Shown: positions 33,522-40,891, counted from the stretch's first letter. The stretch: 42,934 nt of DNA from an uncultured Candidatus Saccharibacteria bacterium (GCA_947302975.1 CAMYXA010000007.1:1-42934); one strand, 5' to 3'. Made by a program: numbers and translations. The notes: a model not told the origin generated them from the letters alone.

Positions 33522-34901
33522 TTATTTCTTGCGTAGAAGCTTCTTTGCGGCAACCACGATGGCGTTATTGAGGCTATTTGCCCCATGTGGGGTGCTAGCA
33601 ATCTCGAGAAGTCCCAAATTATGGCGAATCGCCATGGCGAGCTCCTGAATCATAAGGGAAGCATTAGGAGCAACAATCGTCGCGCCAATCAATTTGGCAT
33701 TCTTGTCGGCCAAAATTTTCACGAATCCGTCGCTAAAATCATTGCAGGCAGCAACACCTGGAAGGTCGGCAAAGCGTACAATCTCTTTGCGATACTTGCG
33801 ATCGCGCTTCAAAAGATCATCCTCATTGTAGCCAACCACGGCAACCTCAGGATGCGTGCTAATCACACGGGTAAATCCAGCGTAATTTAGAGGCGTCTTG
33901 GACTTTGTAACGAGAGAAGCGGCAAGGAATGAACCTTGATATGATGCTATACTGGTCGAAGATTCGCCACCAATCACATCGCCGATTGCAAAAATGTTCT
34001 TAGCAGAAGTTTGAAAAGCCTTGTCGACAATTATGCCGCTGTTCTTGTATTTTACGCGAGCATTCTCGAGGCCGAGGTCAACCATCGGCTCAGAGCCGGT
34101 CGCGAGTACAATCGTGTCTACGCGGGTCATCTTTTCTTGCCCACCACGATTAACTACCACACGTTTGCTAATGTGGTCTTGCTCAAGCGCTACCACGCGC
34201 GTGCTAGGAAGCACCGTGATGCCAAGATTCTTCGTAAAATGATCAGAAATAGCTGTAGCGACTTCTTCGTCTTCGCGTGGCAAGATACGTCCAGAGCGCT
34301 CAACGAGCAAAGTTCTTACGCCAAGCTCGGCAAAATATTGTGCGATTTCACAGCCGGTTGTTCCGGCACCAACCACACACACTGCCTTTGGTAAGCGGCG
34401 GATTTTCAACGCATTATTAGGAGTGAAATATTCAACTGAATCAATGCCGGTAATCTCTTTGGCGGCCAGTCTTGCGCCAGTCGCGATGATAAAGCGTGCA
34501 GAAGTGAACTGCTTCTTGTCGACGGCAATCGTGTTGGCGTCGAGGAAATTCGCTGTGCCGTGGAGCAAAGTCACCTTGGCTTTCTCAAGCTCTTCCTGGC
34601 ACTTTTTCGATGCAGCAGCAGAAGTTTTCTCTTGATAGCTCACGGCGGTAGGGAAATTGAAATGCAAATTCATACCAGAAATGCCAAACTTTCCAGCATT
34701 CTTGGCGTCGTTATAAAGCTTCGAGAACTTCAGTCCAACAGAGTATGGCAAATCACGAGAAGAAACATTAGAACCGCCAAACTCTCCGGCTTCAACGATC
34801 GCAATTCTCTTGCGAGTAAGGTTAGCGAGGGCTAGCGCAGCGGAAGTCCCAGCTGGGCCGCTACCGATGATAATATAGTCGAAATCAAATTTATTTGCCA
34901 T
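33522..34901 (-). CDS. Lipoamide-dehydrogenase-like FAD oxidoreductase without redox cysteines
   Basis: 459 residues. FAD-binding GSGPAGTSAALALA, NAD-binding VVGAGTTGCEIAQYFAEL, second FAD motif IFAIGDVIGG and a C-terminal dimerisation domain are all in place as in class I flavoprotein disulfide reductases. The redox site that normally reads GGTCxNxGCxPSK is GGSNVSSRDLPYS: both cysteines are replaced (Asn45 and Asp50), and the C-terminal His-Pro...Glu active-site motif is also changed (STPHGANSL). A disulfide reductase reaction is therefore unlikely; NAD(P)H oxidase, quinone reductase or transhydrogenase activity is possible. Start at 34901 (MANKF), 8 bases after minus-strand TAAAAT. Confidence 0.85.
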   Translation of the reverse strand: MANKFDFDYIIIGSGPAGTSAALALANLTRKRIAIVEAGEFGGSNVSSRDLPYSVGLKFSKLYNDAKNAGKFGISGMNLHFNFPTAVSYQEKTSAAASKKCQEELEKAKVTLLHGTANFLDANTIAVDKKQFTSARFIIATGARLAAKEITGIDSVEYFTPNNALKIRRLPKAVCVVGAGTTGCEIAQYFAELGVRTLLVERSGRILPREDEEVATAISDHFTKNLGITVLPSTRVVALEQDHISKRVVVNRGGQEKMTRVDTIVLATGSEPMVDLGLENARVKYKNSGIIVDKAFQTSAKNIFAIGDVIGGESSTSIASYQGSFLAASLVTKSKTPLNYAGFTRVISTHPEVAVVGYNEDDLLKRDRKYRKEIVRFADLPGVAACNDFSDGFVKILADKNAKLIGATIVAPNASLMIQELAMAIRHNLGLLEIASTPHGANSLNNAIVVAAKKLLRKK

Positions 34902-34902
34902 T

Positions 34903-35148
34903 TTAAATAATTTTATCACGGATTTGATAAACATAAGCTAAATCAGCGTTATATTTTTTTAGCTCACCCGCGACAATCCTTTCCAGATCTTTTTTTGTTA
35001 TTAATTTTTTCGACTTCAATTTTTTCTTCGTTGCCTGAATCACGGCTTTCGCAAAATCATCTGCCGCACCACTCGGAATCCCGAGCGCCTTTGCTTCGAG
35101 TTTCAAATCTTTCGCAAGTTTTTCTTCGCTAAATTCACCAGGTCCCAT
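34903..35148 (-). CDS. Small ATP-cone-like protein
   Basis: 81 residues. The pattern FSEEKLAKDLKLEAKALGI then ITKKDLERIVAGELKKYNAD and VYQIRDKII resembles an ATP-cone (the regulatory fold of ribonucleotide reductases and NrdR), but the nucleotide-binding residues at the beginning are not obvious. It overlaps the upstream membrane gene by one base (TAATG) on the minus strand. Function is not established. Confidence 0.45.
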   Translation of the reverse strand: MGPGEFSEEKLAKDLKLEAKALGIPSGAADDFAKAVIQATKKKLKSKKLITKKDLERIVAGELKKYNADLAYVYQIRDKII

Positions 35149-35855
35149 TAGAAAATCCTAAAACTTATTAATAACACGGCGAGCAGAATATATGACGCTC
35201 CAAGCATGATACGATTGAAAGTTTTTTGTCGGACACGGGCGCGCATAATTTCGGCAAAATTTCTGTGCAGGCGATAAAATTGCCCGCGGATACTCATGGA
35301 TGGAATCACGGAAATAAAGATAAAAACGAATGTAAGCAGCGGCTGAAGCGCGATCTTACTTGGGAAATTCTGAATTTCAAAAACTGCAATGATGTAAATC
35401 GGGAGCGTGAAGAAAATTTCTAGCGTCCCAACCGACAACCCGAGTAGGAAAGCGTCGGAAGGCTTTTTGACATTTTTAGCCTGAAGCGTCAGCGCGCGCG
35501 CCATCTTGCGGGAAATAAAAAGTTCAGTTCCTTCGCCGCGGCGATAATAAAATAGCAAAACGAAAATCCCGAGCGCAGCCAGAATTCCGGCTAGAACATA
35601 GCGAGCAATCTTTAGTGCCGACTCGTCCATCGTGAGCAAAACTTCGGACATTACGAAATAAAGCAGGATCATTACGATGGCGGCCATGAACTCGGCGCCA
35701 ATAATGAAATAGCTGCTAAAATCGAGCGCCTTTTCGCGCGAACGTTTAGCGGAAGCGTAATGATAAAAAATGGCAAAAACACTTGGAGTTAGTTGCAAAA
35801 AAGCGCAAGCAAAACTCGCAAAAAGTAAAATTCCCAAAGAGGTCAAAACGCTCAT
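35148..35855 (-). CDS. Six-helix membrane protein of unknown function
   Basis: 235 residues with six hydrophobic segments: LGILLFASFACAFLQL, FIIGAEFMAAIVMILLYF, IARYVLAGILAALGIFVLLF, LGLSVGTLEIFFTLPIYII, LLTFVFIFISVIPSM and RIMLGASYILLAVLLISF. A proline at the start of several helices and the 3+3 arrangement recall LysE/DsbD-type folds, without a diagnostic motif. The minus-strand TGC-TATAAT (35871-35863) lies 7 bases before its ATG. It forms a two-gene unit with the ATP-cone-like protein. Confidence 0.6.
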   Translation of the reverse strand: MSVLTSLGILLFASFACAFLQLTPSVFAIFYHYASAKRSREKALDFSSYFIIGAEFMAAIVMILLYFVMSEVLLTMDESALKIARYVLAGILAALGIFVLLFYYRRGEGTELFISRKMARALTLQAKNVKKPSDAFLLGLSVGTLEIFFTLPIYIIAVFEIQNFPSKIALQPLLTFVFIFISVIPSMSIRGQFYRLHRNFAEIMRARVRQKTFNRIMLGASYILLAVLLISFRIF

Positions 35856-35862
35856 ACTTAAA

Positions 35863-35871
35863 ATTATAGCA
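35863..35871 (-). promoter_or_regulatory. Extended -10 of the six-helix protein gene
   Basis: TGC-TATAAT on the minus strand, 7 bases before the ATG at 35855. Confidence 0.6.
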
Positions 35872-35916
35872 CGTCGGGGGTTTACAAGCCAGAATCATTC
35901 TGCTAACAAAAAACGC

Positions 35917-37227
35917 ATGAAAAAATATTTCAAAAATTTCATTCTATTTCTCGGCTTCATGCTGACGCTTGCGATTTCAAAAAACGCGTTCGCTATGGAG
36001 CCGTCAATCATCTACATCAAGGCCGTCAACCCAGGATACACGATCGACGGCAAACAAAATGTTGGAGAGATGATTGAAATTGCCCGAAAAGATCACTCCA
36101 ACACTCCAATCTCGCTCGCTGGTCTAATAATCGGCTACACCAACTCAAGTGGCAATTCGACTGACCTCCTCGAATTCCCGGAAGACAGTTGGTTGACTGG
36201 CGAGAGCATACTCCTTCGTTATTCTGGCTCGCCCGAAAACGAGCCAGCGCACCTTACGTACCTTAAAACCTTGGCTTTTAAGGCTGGCCCCCTAGAACTA
36301 AAACTAGAGGGAAAAACGATTGATTCGGTCTGCTGGACTGGCAAAGATGGCTGCGCCCCATATTTTGTGGGAGCAAAGCCGACAATACTGGTCCGCGACG
36401 AATCAACCTGGGAATTCTCCCACGTCGAAACTTATGAACCGAATTTTGACCCAAGCAGCTTCGAGCAAAAAGAAGAAGCCCCACCCGAAAAAGTCTGTGA
36501 GGGAATTGAATTTTCCGAGGTCCTCACTTATTTTGAAACTGACAAATCCGAGCAATTTATCGAACTATTCAATCCTAAGGCCGAACCCATAAAACTAGAC
36601 GGCTGCAACCTGAGATACAAAAACAAACTTTACCCACTTTCCGGCCGCATCCCCGAAGAGAGCTATTTCATTTATCCGCCTACGGAATTTTCACTCACCA
36701 AAAATCCCACCAACGTAAATCTCCTCGAGATCATCGACGCAGACGGGGCTGTCGTGGACAGACTAGAGATTTTGAGCGGCCAAAAGAAGGCCGCATCCTT
36801 CGCGCTCATCGGACATGATGAATCCGGCGCGGAAATCTGGCGGACGACCTACGCTGTGACGCCGCTTCTCCCGAACGTTTTCCAGGAATACAAAAACTGC
36901 GAAGCAGGAAAAATGATCAACACGGAAACCGGGAACTGCGTCAAAGTTGTTGAAATCGAAGAAAAAACCTGCCCCGAAGGCTACCTCCTGAATCCGGCCA
37001 CTAATCGCTGCAAGAAAATCATCAAAAATGACGGCGAGGAATATCCGTTAGTTCCGAAAACCTACAGAGAGGAATCGTCTTTCACGGCCCTCGTTGCCGT
37101 CATTATTATCGCCCTAACCGGCGTAGTTTATATCATCTTCCAGTTTAGGAAAGAGCTGAAACGGCTTTTTGGTAAAGTTTGTCGATCATTTCGGAAAAAA
37201 CTGCATCACGACTCTGGTCACCATTAA
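35917..37227 (+). CDS. Lamin-tail-domain surface protein with C-terminal anchor
   Basis: 436 residues. A signal peptide (residues 1-25, FILFLGFMLTLAI then NAFA) starts at ATG 35917. Two lamin-tail-like (LTD) beta domains follow: about 28-160 (IIYIKAVNPGYTID, VGEMIEI, LAGLIIGY) and about 185-305 (FSEVLTYFETDKSEQFIELF, PIKLDGCNLRY, DGAVVDRLEI). A Cys-rich stretch (CEAGKMINTETGNC, TCPEGYLLNPATNRC) precedes a membrane helix (FTALVAVIIIALTGVVYII) and a basic tail. It should be outside the cell, anchored by its C-terminus. The last 83 bases overlap the convergent adenylate-kinase-like gene. Confidence 0.8.
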   Translation: MKKYFKNFILFLGFMLTLAISKNAFAMEPSIIYIKAVNPGYTIDGKQNVGEMIEIARKDHSNTPISLAGLIIGYTNSSGNSTDLLEFPEDSWLTGESILLRYSGSPENEPAHLTYLKTLAFKAGPLELKLEGKTIDSVCWTGKDGCAPYFVGAKPTILVRDESTWEFSHVETYEPNFDPSSFEQKEEAPPEKVCEGIEFSEVLTYFETDKSEQFIELFNPKAEPIKLDGCNLRYKNKLYPLSGRIPEESYFIYPPTEFSLTKNPTNVNLLEIIDADGAVVDRLEILSGQKKAASFALIGHDESGAEIWRTTYAVTPLLPNVFQEYKNCEAGKMINTETGNCVKVVEIEEKTCPEGYLLNPATNRCKKIIKNDGEEYPLVPKTYREESSFTALVAVIIIALTGVVYIIFQFRKELKRLFGKVCRSFRKKLHHDSGHH

Positions 37228-37768
37228 CGCTCACAAGCAAACCTAGCTCACTATAATGCTTCAAAACTGGTAAAGTTTTCTCATTAAACTCTTGAAGACG
37301 TTTCTTGAAAACATCTTCATTTCTGTCATCTTCGCGTTCGCCGCGGTCGTCCAACACCTTAGCCTCGTGGTAGCGCGAGAGAACATCGCTCTCGGAAACA
37401 TTCAAGATGACCGCCGCCTTAATGTCATGGCCAGAGCCAGCAGCAACGCTCATGACTTGATCCTCTTCGCCAAACCAGCGTCCAATGGATGACAGGATTA
37501 GCGCGGAGCCAAACAAATCTCTGCGTTCAAAATAAGGCAAAACCCATTCATAAAACACGTCAGTTGGGATGAGTTCACCAGTGTTAGACATCTTATTTTT
37601 CGTCTCAGCTTCCATCGCGCGGATAATCATTCCGCTCGACAAAAACTTAGCATCAAGCGCCTCAGCGAGGCGGATGCCCTGAGTGTCTTTTCCAGACATT
37701 GGCAACCCAAAAATATTGATTGAACCAGCCCCCAACCATTCTTTAATCTTTGCGATCTTTTCTTCCAT
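37145..37768 (-). CDS. Adenylate-kinase-like nucleoside monophosphate kinase
   Basis: 207 residues. P-loop GLPMSGKDTQGIRLAEAL (GKD where adk has GKG), NMP-binding region SSGMIIRAMEAE, and the lid/arginine region REDDRNEDVFKKRLQEF with the RxDD motif and a TLPVLKHY block as in adenylate kinases. The lid is short and has no zinc cysteines. It would phosphorylate a nucleoside monophosphate from ATP; the exact substrate is unsure because the P-loop is atypical. Minus-strand TGC-TATAAT (37783-37775) is 6 bases before its ATG. Confidence 0.75.
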   Translation of the reverse strand: MEEKIAKIKEWLGAGSINIFGLPMSGKDTQGIRLAEALDAKFLSSGMIIRAMEAETKNKMSNTGELIPTDVFYEWVLPYFERRDLFGSALILSSIGRWFGEEDQVMSVAAGSGHDIKAAVILNVSESDVLSRYHEAKVLDDRGEREDDRNEDVFKKRLQEFNEKTLPVLKHYSELGLLVSVNGDQSRDAVFSEMIDKLYQKAVSALS

Positions 37769-37774
37769 ACAGCG

Positions 37775-37783
37775 ATTATAGCA
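37775..37783 (-). promoter_or_regulatory. Extended -10 of the adenylate-kinase-like gene
   Basis: TGC-TATAAT on the minus strand, 6 bases before the ATG at 37768; it lies directly behind the terminator of the non-coding RNA. Confidence 0.6.
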
Positions 37784-37785
37784 TG

Positions 37786-37814
37786 AAAAAGGCCCCGCAA
37801 ATTGCGCGGGGCCT
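37786..37814 (-). terminator. Terminator of the structured RNA
   Basis: On the minus strand, AGGCCCCGC-GCAATTT-GCGGGGCCT (9 bp) followed by TTTT. Confidence 0.9.
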
Positions 37815-38077
37815 CATGGGAAACGGCTACGCCTCATTTCCCAAAACAAAGGGGCATGTCTCTTTTATGGACTCGGGCGGGGATCAAATGAACGGGAAAA
37901 ATAATTGGTAAAACAATGCGTCTTTTTGGAAATTGCCCCTTAAAGGTGGAACAAAACAAGAACAGAGTGTAGTTGTCTTTCGAATTCCGTAACATCAAAG
38001 AAGGTAAAGCCTAGCAAAGGAGGCAAAGCCTTTGAGTCTTTATGCGTACACCTCGCCCAAATTGTTAAAGAGACAGT
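37786..38077 (-). ncRNA. Structured non-coding RNA of about 290 nt with a pseudoknot
   Basis: No convincing reading frame exists in this stretch on either strand. It has a consensus minus-strand promoter (38084-38112), a strong terminator, and several strong pairings. Helix A pairs 38067-38075 with 37857-37865 (TGTCTCTTT/AAAGAGACA). Helix B pairs 37934-37941 with 37849-37856 (AAGGGGCA/TGCCCCTT). The two cross, and their 3' strands touch without a spacer, which makes an H-type pseudoknot. Further elements are AGGTG/CACCT, hairpin CAAAGG/CCTTTG around 38015-38034 with an anti-Shine-Dalgarno CCTCCTTT, and GGGAAA/TTTCCC before the terminator. I do not recognise tmRNA, RNase P, 6S or SRP RNA in it. 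Confidence 0.7.
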
Positions 38078-38083
38078 AACCAC

Positions 38084-38112
38084 ATTTTACACTAAAACCT
38101 TAATTCTGTCAA
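38084..38112 (-). promoter_or_regulatory. Promoter of the structured RNA
   Basis: On the minus strand TTGACA (38112-38107), 17-base spacer, TAAAAT (38089-38084). The expected start near 38077 lies at the beginning of helix A. Confidence 0.8.
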
Positions 38113-38129
38113 TAGTCTATCTCAAATAA

Positions 38130-38156
38130 TTGGCACTCTTGCCTTTTTACTGCTAA
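38130..38156 (+). promoter_or_regulatory. CIRCE operator (HrcA binding site)
   Basis: TTGGCACTC, a 9-base spacer, then TACTGCTAA. The consensus is TTAGCACTC-N9-GAGTGCTAA, so 15 of 18 arm positions match and the spacer is exact. It lies in front of hrcA-grpE, as expected for autoregulation, and overlaps the presumed -35 of hrcA. Confidence 0.8.
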
Positions 38157-38167
38157 TTTTGTATAAT
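38140..38167 (+). promoter_or_regulatory. Promoter of hrcA-grpE
   Basis: TTGCCT (38140-38145), 16-base spacer, TATAAT (38162-38167), with only 6 bases to the hrcA ATG at 38174. The CIRCE arms flank the -35. Confidence 0.65.
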
Positions 38168-38173
38168 TTAAGC

Positions 38174-38890
38174 ATGGAATTATCAAATAGACAGAAAGAA
38201 ATTCTTAGTTCTATTATTGAGGAATATGCCGAAACCGCTTCTCCTGTCGGAAGCGTCACCATGGCAAAACTATTCAATGTTTCTCCGGCCACCATCCGTG
38301 CCGAAATGGCTCGTCTCGAATCTTATGGCTTGATTGCCCAGCCACACACTTCCGCTGGTCGTGTCCCAACCGACGCTGGCTATCGCTACTATGTTAACGC
38401 TCTCGAAAACAACAAAGAGCTCACGGAACATGAACAGGGCCTCGAGCGCAGCGCGCACGCCATCGAGGTTCGTGTCAGCTCTCAATCTCGCGCTGATGCC
38501 GCCATCCGTGGCGCAGTCGACTCTTTGGTTGAGCTAACAGGAAACCTTGGCCTCGCTACTATCGGCGATCAATTATACCTTGCCGGCATTTCACGCCTCT
38601 TTACCCAACCAGAGTTTATCGATAATGCCCGCGTCCAGGCTGTCGCAAAGCTACTCGACAACCTTGAGCCATGGCTCCGCGAAGCTGCTCCGGGTGAGCC
38701 GCTCAACATCTTTATCGGCCAAGAAAACCCAATCGGAAAAAACTCCAACGTCTCGCTCATCATTTCCAAATTCCGTTCACCATTTTCAGATAAAAGCTAC
38801 ATCGGCGTCCTCGGTCCAACCCGCCAAAACTATGGCCGCGTCATGAGCCTCGTTCGCCACACTGGTAACATGTTAGAGGAGATTTTGTAA
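38174..38890 (+). CDS. hrcA: Heat-shock repressor HrcA, compact form
   Basis: 238 residues, about 100 shorter than typical HrcA (about 340). The N-terminal winged helix is complete (LSNRQKEILSSIIEEYAETA, NVSPATIRAEMARLESYGLI, TSAGRVPTDAGYRYYV). The C-terminal end is recognisable (SYIGVLGPTRQNYGRVMSLV), so the reduction affects the central dimerisation/insert region. HrcA represses chaperone genes at CIRCE, and GroEL helps it fold. A CIRCE site lies directly upstream. Start at ATG 38174, as a TTG at 38159 lies inside the operator-promoter region. Overlaps grpE by one base. Confidence 0.9.
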   Translation: MELSNRQKEILSSIIEEYAETASPVGSVTMAKLFNVSPATIRAEMARLESYGLIAQPHTSAGRVPTDAGYRYYVNALENNKELTEHEQGLERSAHAIEVRVSSQSRADAAIRGAVDSLVELTGNLGLATIGDQLYLAGISRLFTQPEFIDNARVQAVAKLLDNLEPWLREAAPGEPLNIFIGQENPIGKNSNVSLIISKFRSPFSDKSYIGVLGPTRQNYGRVMSLVRHTGNMLEEIL

Positions 38891-39339
38891 TGAAAAAAAC
38901 ACATCCAGCCGAGGAATCGACCAAAAATCCACAAACCGATATGCTCGCTGAGCTAACCAACGACCTTCAGCGCACTCGCGCCGATTTCGAAAACTTCCGA
39001 AAACAAGTTGAGATAAGGGAACAAAACGCCCGCAATATGTCTAAACTCAGCACTGTCGCCAAAATCTTACCGCTTCTCGACGATATCGACCGCGCCATCT
39101 CCGCCTACGCCGAGCTCGCGCCGCTAAAAAAGTCTCTCGATAAGACTTTGAACGAGTTAAAACTCAAACCAATCGAGGCCATCCCAGGCCAAACCGAATT
39201 CAATCCAGACCTCCACGACGCTGTCTCTATGGATGATAAAGATGGCGAAAAGGAAATCATCGCCGAGGTCCTTCGTCCAGGTTATTACTACGAAAATGAA
39301 GTCTTAAGGCCAGCCATGGTGAAGGTGACGCACCTCTAG
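38890..39339 (+). CDS. grpE: Nucleotide exchange factor GrpE
   Basis: 149 residues: acidic/disordered start, long helix (LAELTNDLQRTRADFENFRK), then the head domain (KILPLLDDIDRAI, GQTEFNPDLHDAV, VLRPGYYYENEVLRPAMVKV). GrpE releases ADP from DnaK. It shares TAATG with the hrcA stop and so belongs to the CIRCE-controlled operon. dnaK and dnaJ are not adjacent, since bL25 follows. Slightly shorter than the usual 180-200 because of a short N-terminus. Confidence 0.95.
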   Translation: MKKTHPAEESTKNPQTDMLAELTNDLQRTRADFENFRKQVEIREQNARNMSKLSTVAKILPLLDDIDRAISAYAELAPLKKSLDKTLNELKLKPIEAIPGQTEFNPDLHDAVSMDDKDGEKEIIAEVLRPGYYYENEVLRPAMVKVTHL

Positions 39340-39395
39340 ACTTTTGATAACGGATAAGATAAAATTATTAAGTAATTAAAGGAGCAAATCTAGAA

Positions 39396-40073
39396 ATGTC
39401 CGAATATAAATTATCTCTTGAAAAACGTGAAATTGTTGGCAAGAAAACCAGCGCTCTCCGCGCCAAAGGCTTTATTCCTTCAGTTGTCTATGGCGGCAAA
39501 GAACCAATTCTCGCTGCTTCTGAATATGTTGCAACCGAAAAAGTCCTCGAAAAAGCTGGTTATCACTCACCAATCGATCTCGACATTGCTGGCAAAAAGC
39601 AACTCGCAATCGTAAAAGATATCCACTTTAACCCAGTTTCTCGCAAAATCATCAACGTCGAATTCCAAGCTATCAAGGCTAACGAAGTTGTTGAAGCAAC
39701 GACCCCAATCGTCATCGCCAACTTCGGCGAATCCGAAGCTTCCAAGGTCTACCACTTCATGTACACCAAGGCTATCGAAGAAATCGATGTTAAGGCAAAG
39801 CCAGCCGATCTTCCAAAAGAAATCGTCCTCGATGCTTCTGCTCTTAAAGACGTCGAAGAAAAACTCACCATCAAAGATATCGTTCTCCCTGAAGGTGTTG
39901 AATTTGCCGACAAAGAACTTGATCCAGAACAAGTTGTGATCAGCCTCTATGATCCAGCCGCAGAAGCTGCTGCTCGTGAAGCTGAAGCCGAAGAAGAAGT
40001 TCCAGAAGCTGCTGATGTCCCATCAGACAACGGCGAAAAACCAGCTGAAGAAGAAAAAGCTGAAGAAGCCTAA
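39396..40073 (+). CDS. rplY: 50S ribosomal protein bL25, CTC form, with acidic tail
   Basis: 225 residues. The N-terminal L25 domain (LSLEKREIVGKKTSALRAKG, FIPSVVYGG) is followed by the CTC beta domain (VEATTPIVIANFGES to VVISLYDP), as in the general stress/ribosomal protein CTC, which binds 5S rRNA. Residues about 190-225 are Glu/Ala-rich (AREAEAEEEVPEAADVP, EKPAEEEKAEEA). A Shine-Dalgarno AAAGGAG precedes the ATG. The 3' end overlaps the convergent PfkB-like gene by 4 bases. Confidence 0.93.
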   Translation: MSEYKLSLEKREIVGKKTSALRAKGFIPSVVYGGKEPILAASEYVATEKVLEKAGYHSPIDLDIAGKKQLAIVKDIHFNPVSRKIINVEFQAIKANEVVEATTPIVIANFGESEASKVYHFMYTKAIEEIDVKAKPADLPKEIVLDASALKDVEEKLTIKDIVLPEGVEFADKELDPEQVVISLYDPAAEAAAREAEAEEEVPEAADVPSDNGEKPAEEEKAEEA

Positions 40074-40876
40074 GCTGCCAGCTCTTCCATCAAATTCAAA
40101 CTTAAAGTAGCGTCGAGACTCGAGTTCTCGACGTTTACTTTTGCGAGGTGAAAACTCTTTTCATCTTCAAAACCAGCCGCCATGCCACCAAGCACGGTTG
40201 CTGCAAAAATCGAATAGCCAGTGAGATGGGTCGTAAGGTCGGTGCGTGGAATCTCTAGTTCAAGGTCAATATCTTCGTAGTGCACCTTATTACCATGAAT
40301 CGTAATCACTTTATCGGTCTTCACGCAGGTCATATTGCGCTCCGTAAACACGATGTCGCTCTGGCACGCCAAGAATTCCTCCGCCTCGCCGCGCACATTT
40401 TTACGGATATAAGTCACGAGTTTCGTCTGCGGATTCTTCTTGAGATAGTTGATGATCGGAGTCGGGTCAGAAATATTCGCCGAGCGATCAATGTAGATAT
40501 AATCGACCGGTTCCTTCGGCGCCACAAACGTGGACTTATGCTCAAAGCTTGGCACGAAATAGGAAACCTGGTCATCAGAAATCAAAATATAGCGATAAAG
40601 ATCGGCAACCGTGTTCCCACCTGCAACCACGCCATCCGCGTCGAACTTGAGTTTCGAACCGGAAATGCTCGCGTCCACCCCCATGTTATGCAACACTTCC
40701 ATCGAAATCACCGCACCGCCGAAGTTGCTCAGACGATGAAAATAGTGATGTTCGCTCGCGTCAAAGCTAAGATTAAGCCATTTAACGTCCCTGTCATCGG
40801 TTTCGAAATTTTCGGAACGCTCATCGACGTCGAGATAGACGTCTTTAAAGATGTTGCCCACGATCATTATCTTCAT
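40070..40876 (-). CDS. PfkB-like protein with altered active site
   Basis: 268 residues. General PfkB/ribokinase layout: N-terminal MKIMIVGNIFKDVYLDVDER, central NFGGAVISMEVLHNMGVDAS (substrate Gly-Gly motif) and a C-terminal block TTHLTGYSIFAATVLGG where a ribokinase has DTTGAGDAFxAG. Aligned, GAGD reads LTGY, so the catalytic Asp is Tyr221. Kinase activity is doubtful. A lid segment and a beta-rich middle are still present, so it may be a sugar-binding pseudokinase. Minus-strand TGC-TAAAAT (40891-40883) is 6 bases before its ATG. Confidence 0.7.
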   Translation of the reverse strand: MKIMIVGNIFKDVYLDVDERSENFETDDRDVKWLNLSFDASEHHYFHRLSNFGGAVISMEVLHNMGVDASISGSKLKFDADGVVAGGNTVADLYRYILISDDQVSYFVPSFEHKSTFVAPKEPVDYIYIDRSANISDPTPIINYLKKNPQTKLVTYIRKNVRGEAEEFLACQSDIVFTERNMTCVKTDKVITIHGNKVHYEDIDLELEIPRTDLTTHLTGYSIFAATVLGGMAAGFEDEKSFHLAKVNVENSSLDATLSLNLMEELAA

Positions 40877-40882
40877 AACCCC

Positions 40883-40891
40883 ATTTTAGCA
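40883..40891 (-). promoter_or_regulatory. Extended -10 of the PfkB-like gene
   Basis: TGC-TAAAAT on the minus strand, 6 bases before the ATG at 40876. Confidence 0.55.

Noticed and set aside
33418-33648. Small open frame starting in the initiator tRNA
   Set aside because: It reads through the tRNA and the terminator and has no start signal; an artefact.
35770-35916. Upstream extension of the lamin-tail protein
   Set aside because: It would run antisense through the start of the six-helix protein gene and hide the signal peptide; ATG 35917 gives a proper signal sequence.
37960-38000. tmRNA 5' end-like sequence (GTTACGGAATTCGA) on the minus strand
   Set aside because: It resembles the start of some tmRNAs, but there is no matching 3' acceptor strand, no tRNA-like T arm at the right place and no tag reading frame, so I do not call ssrA.
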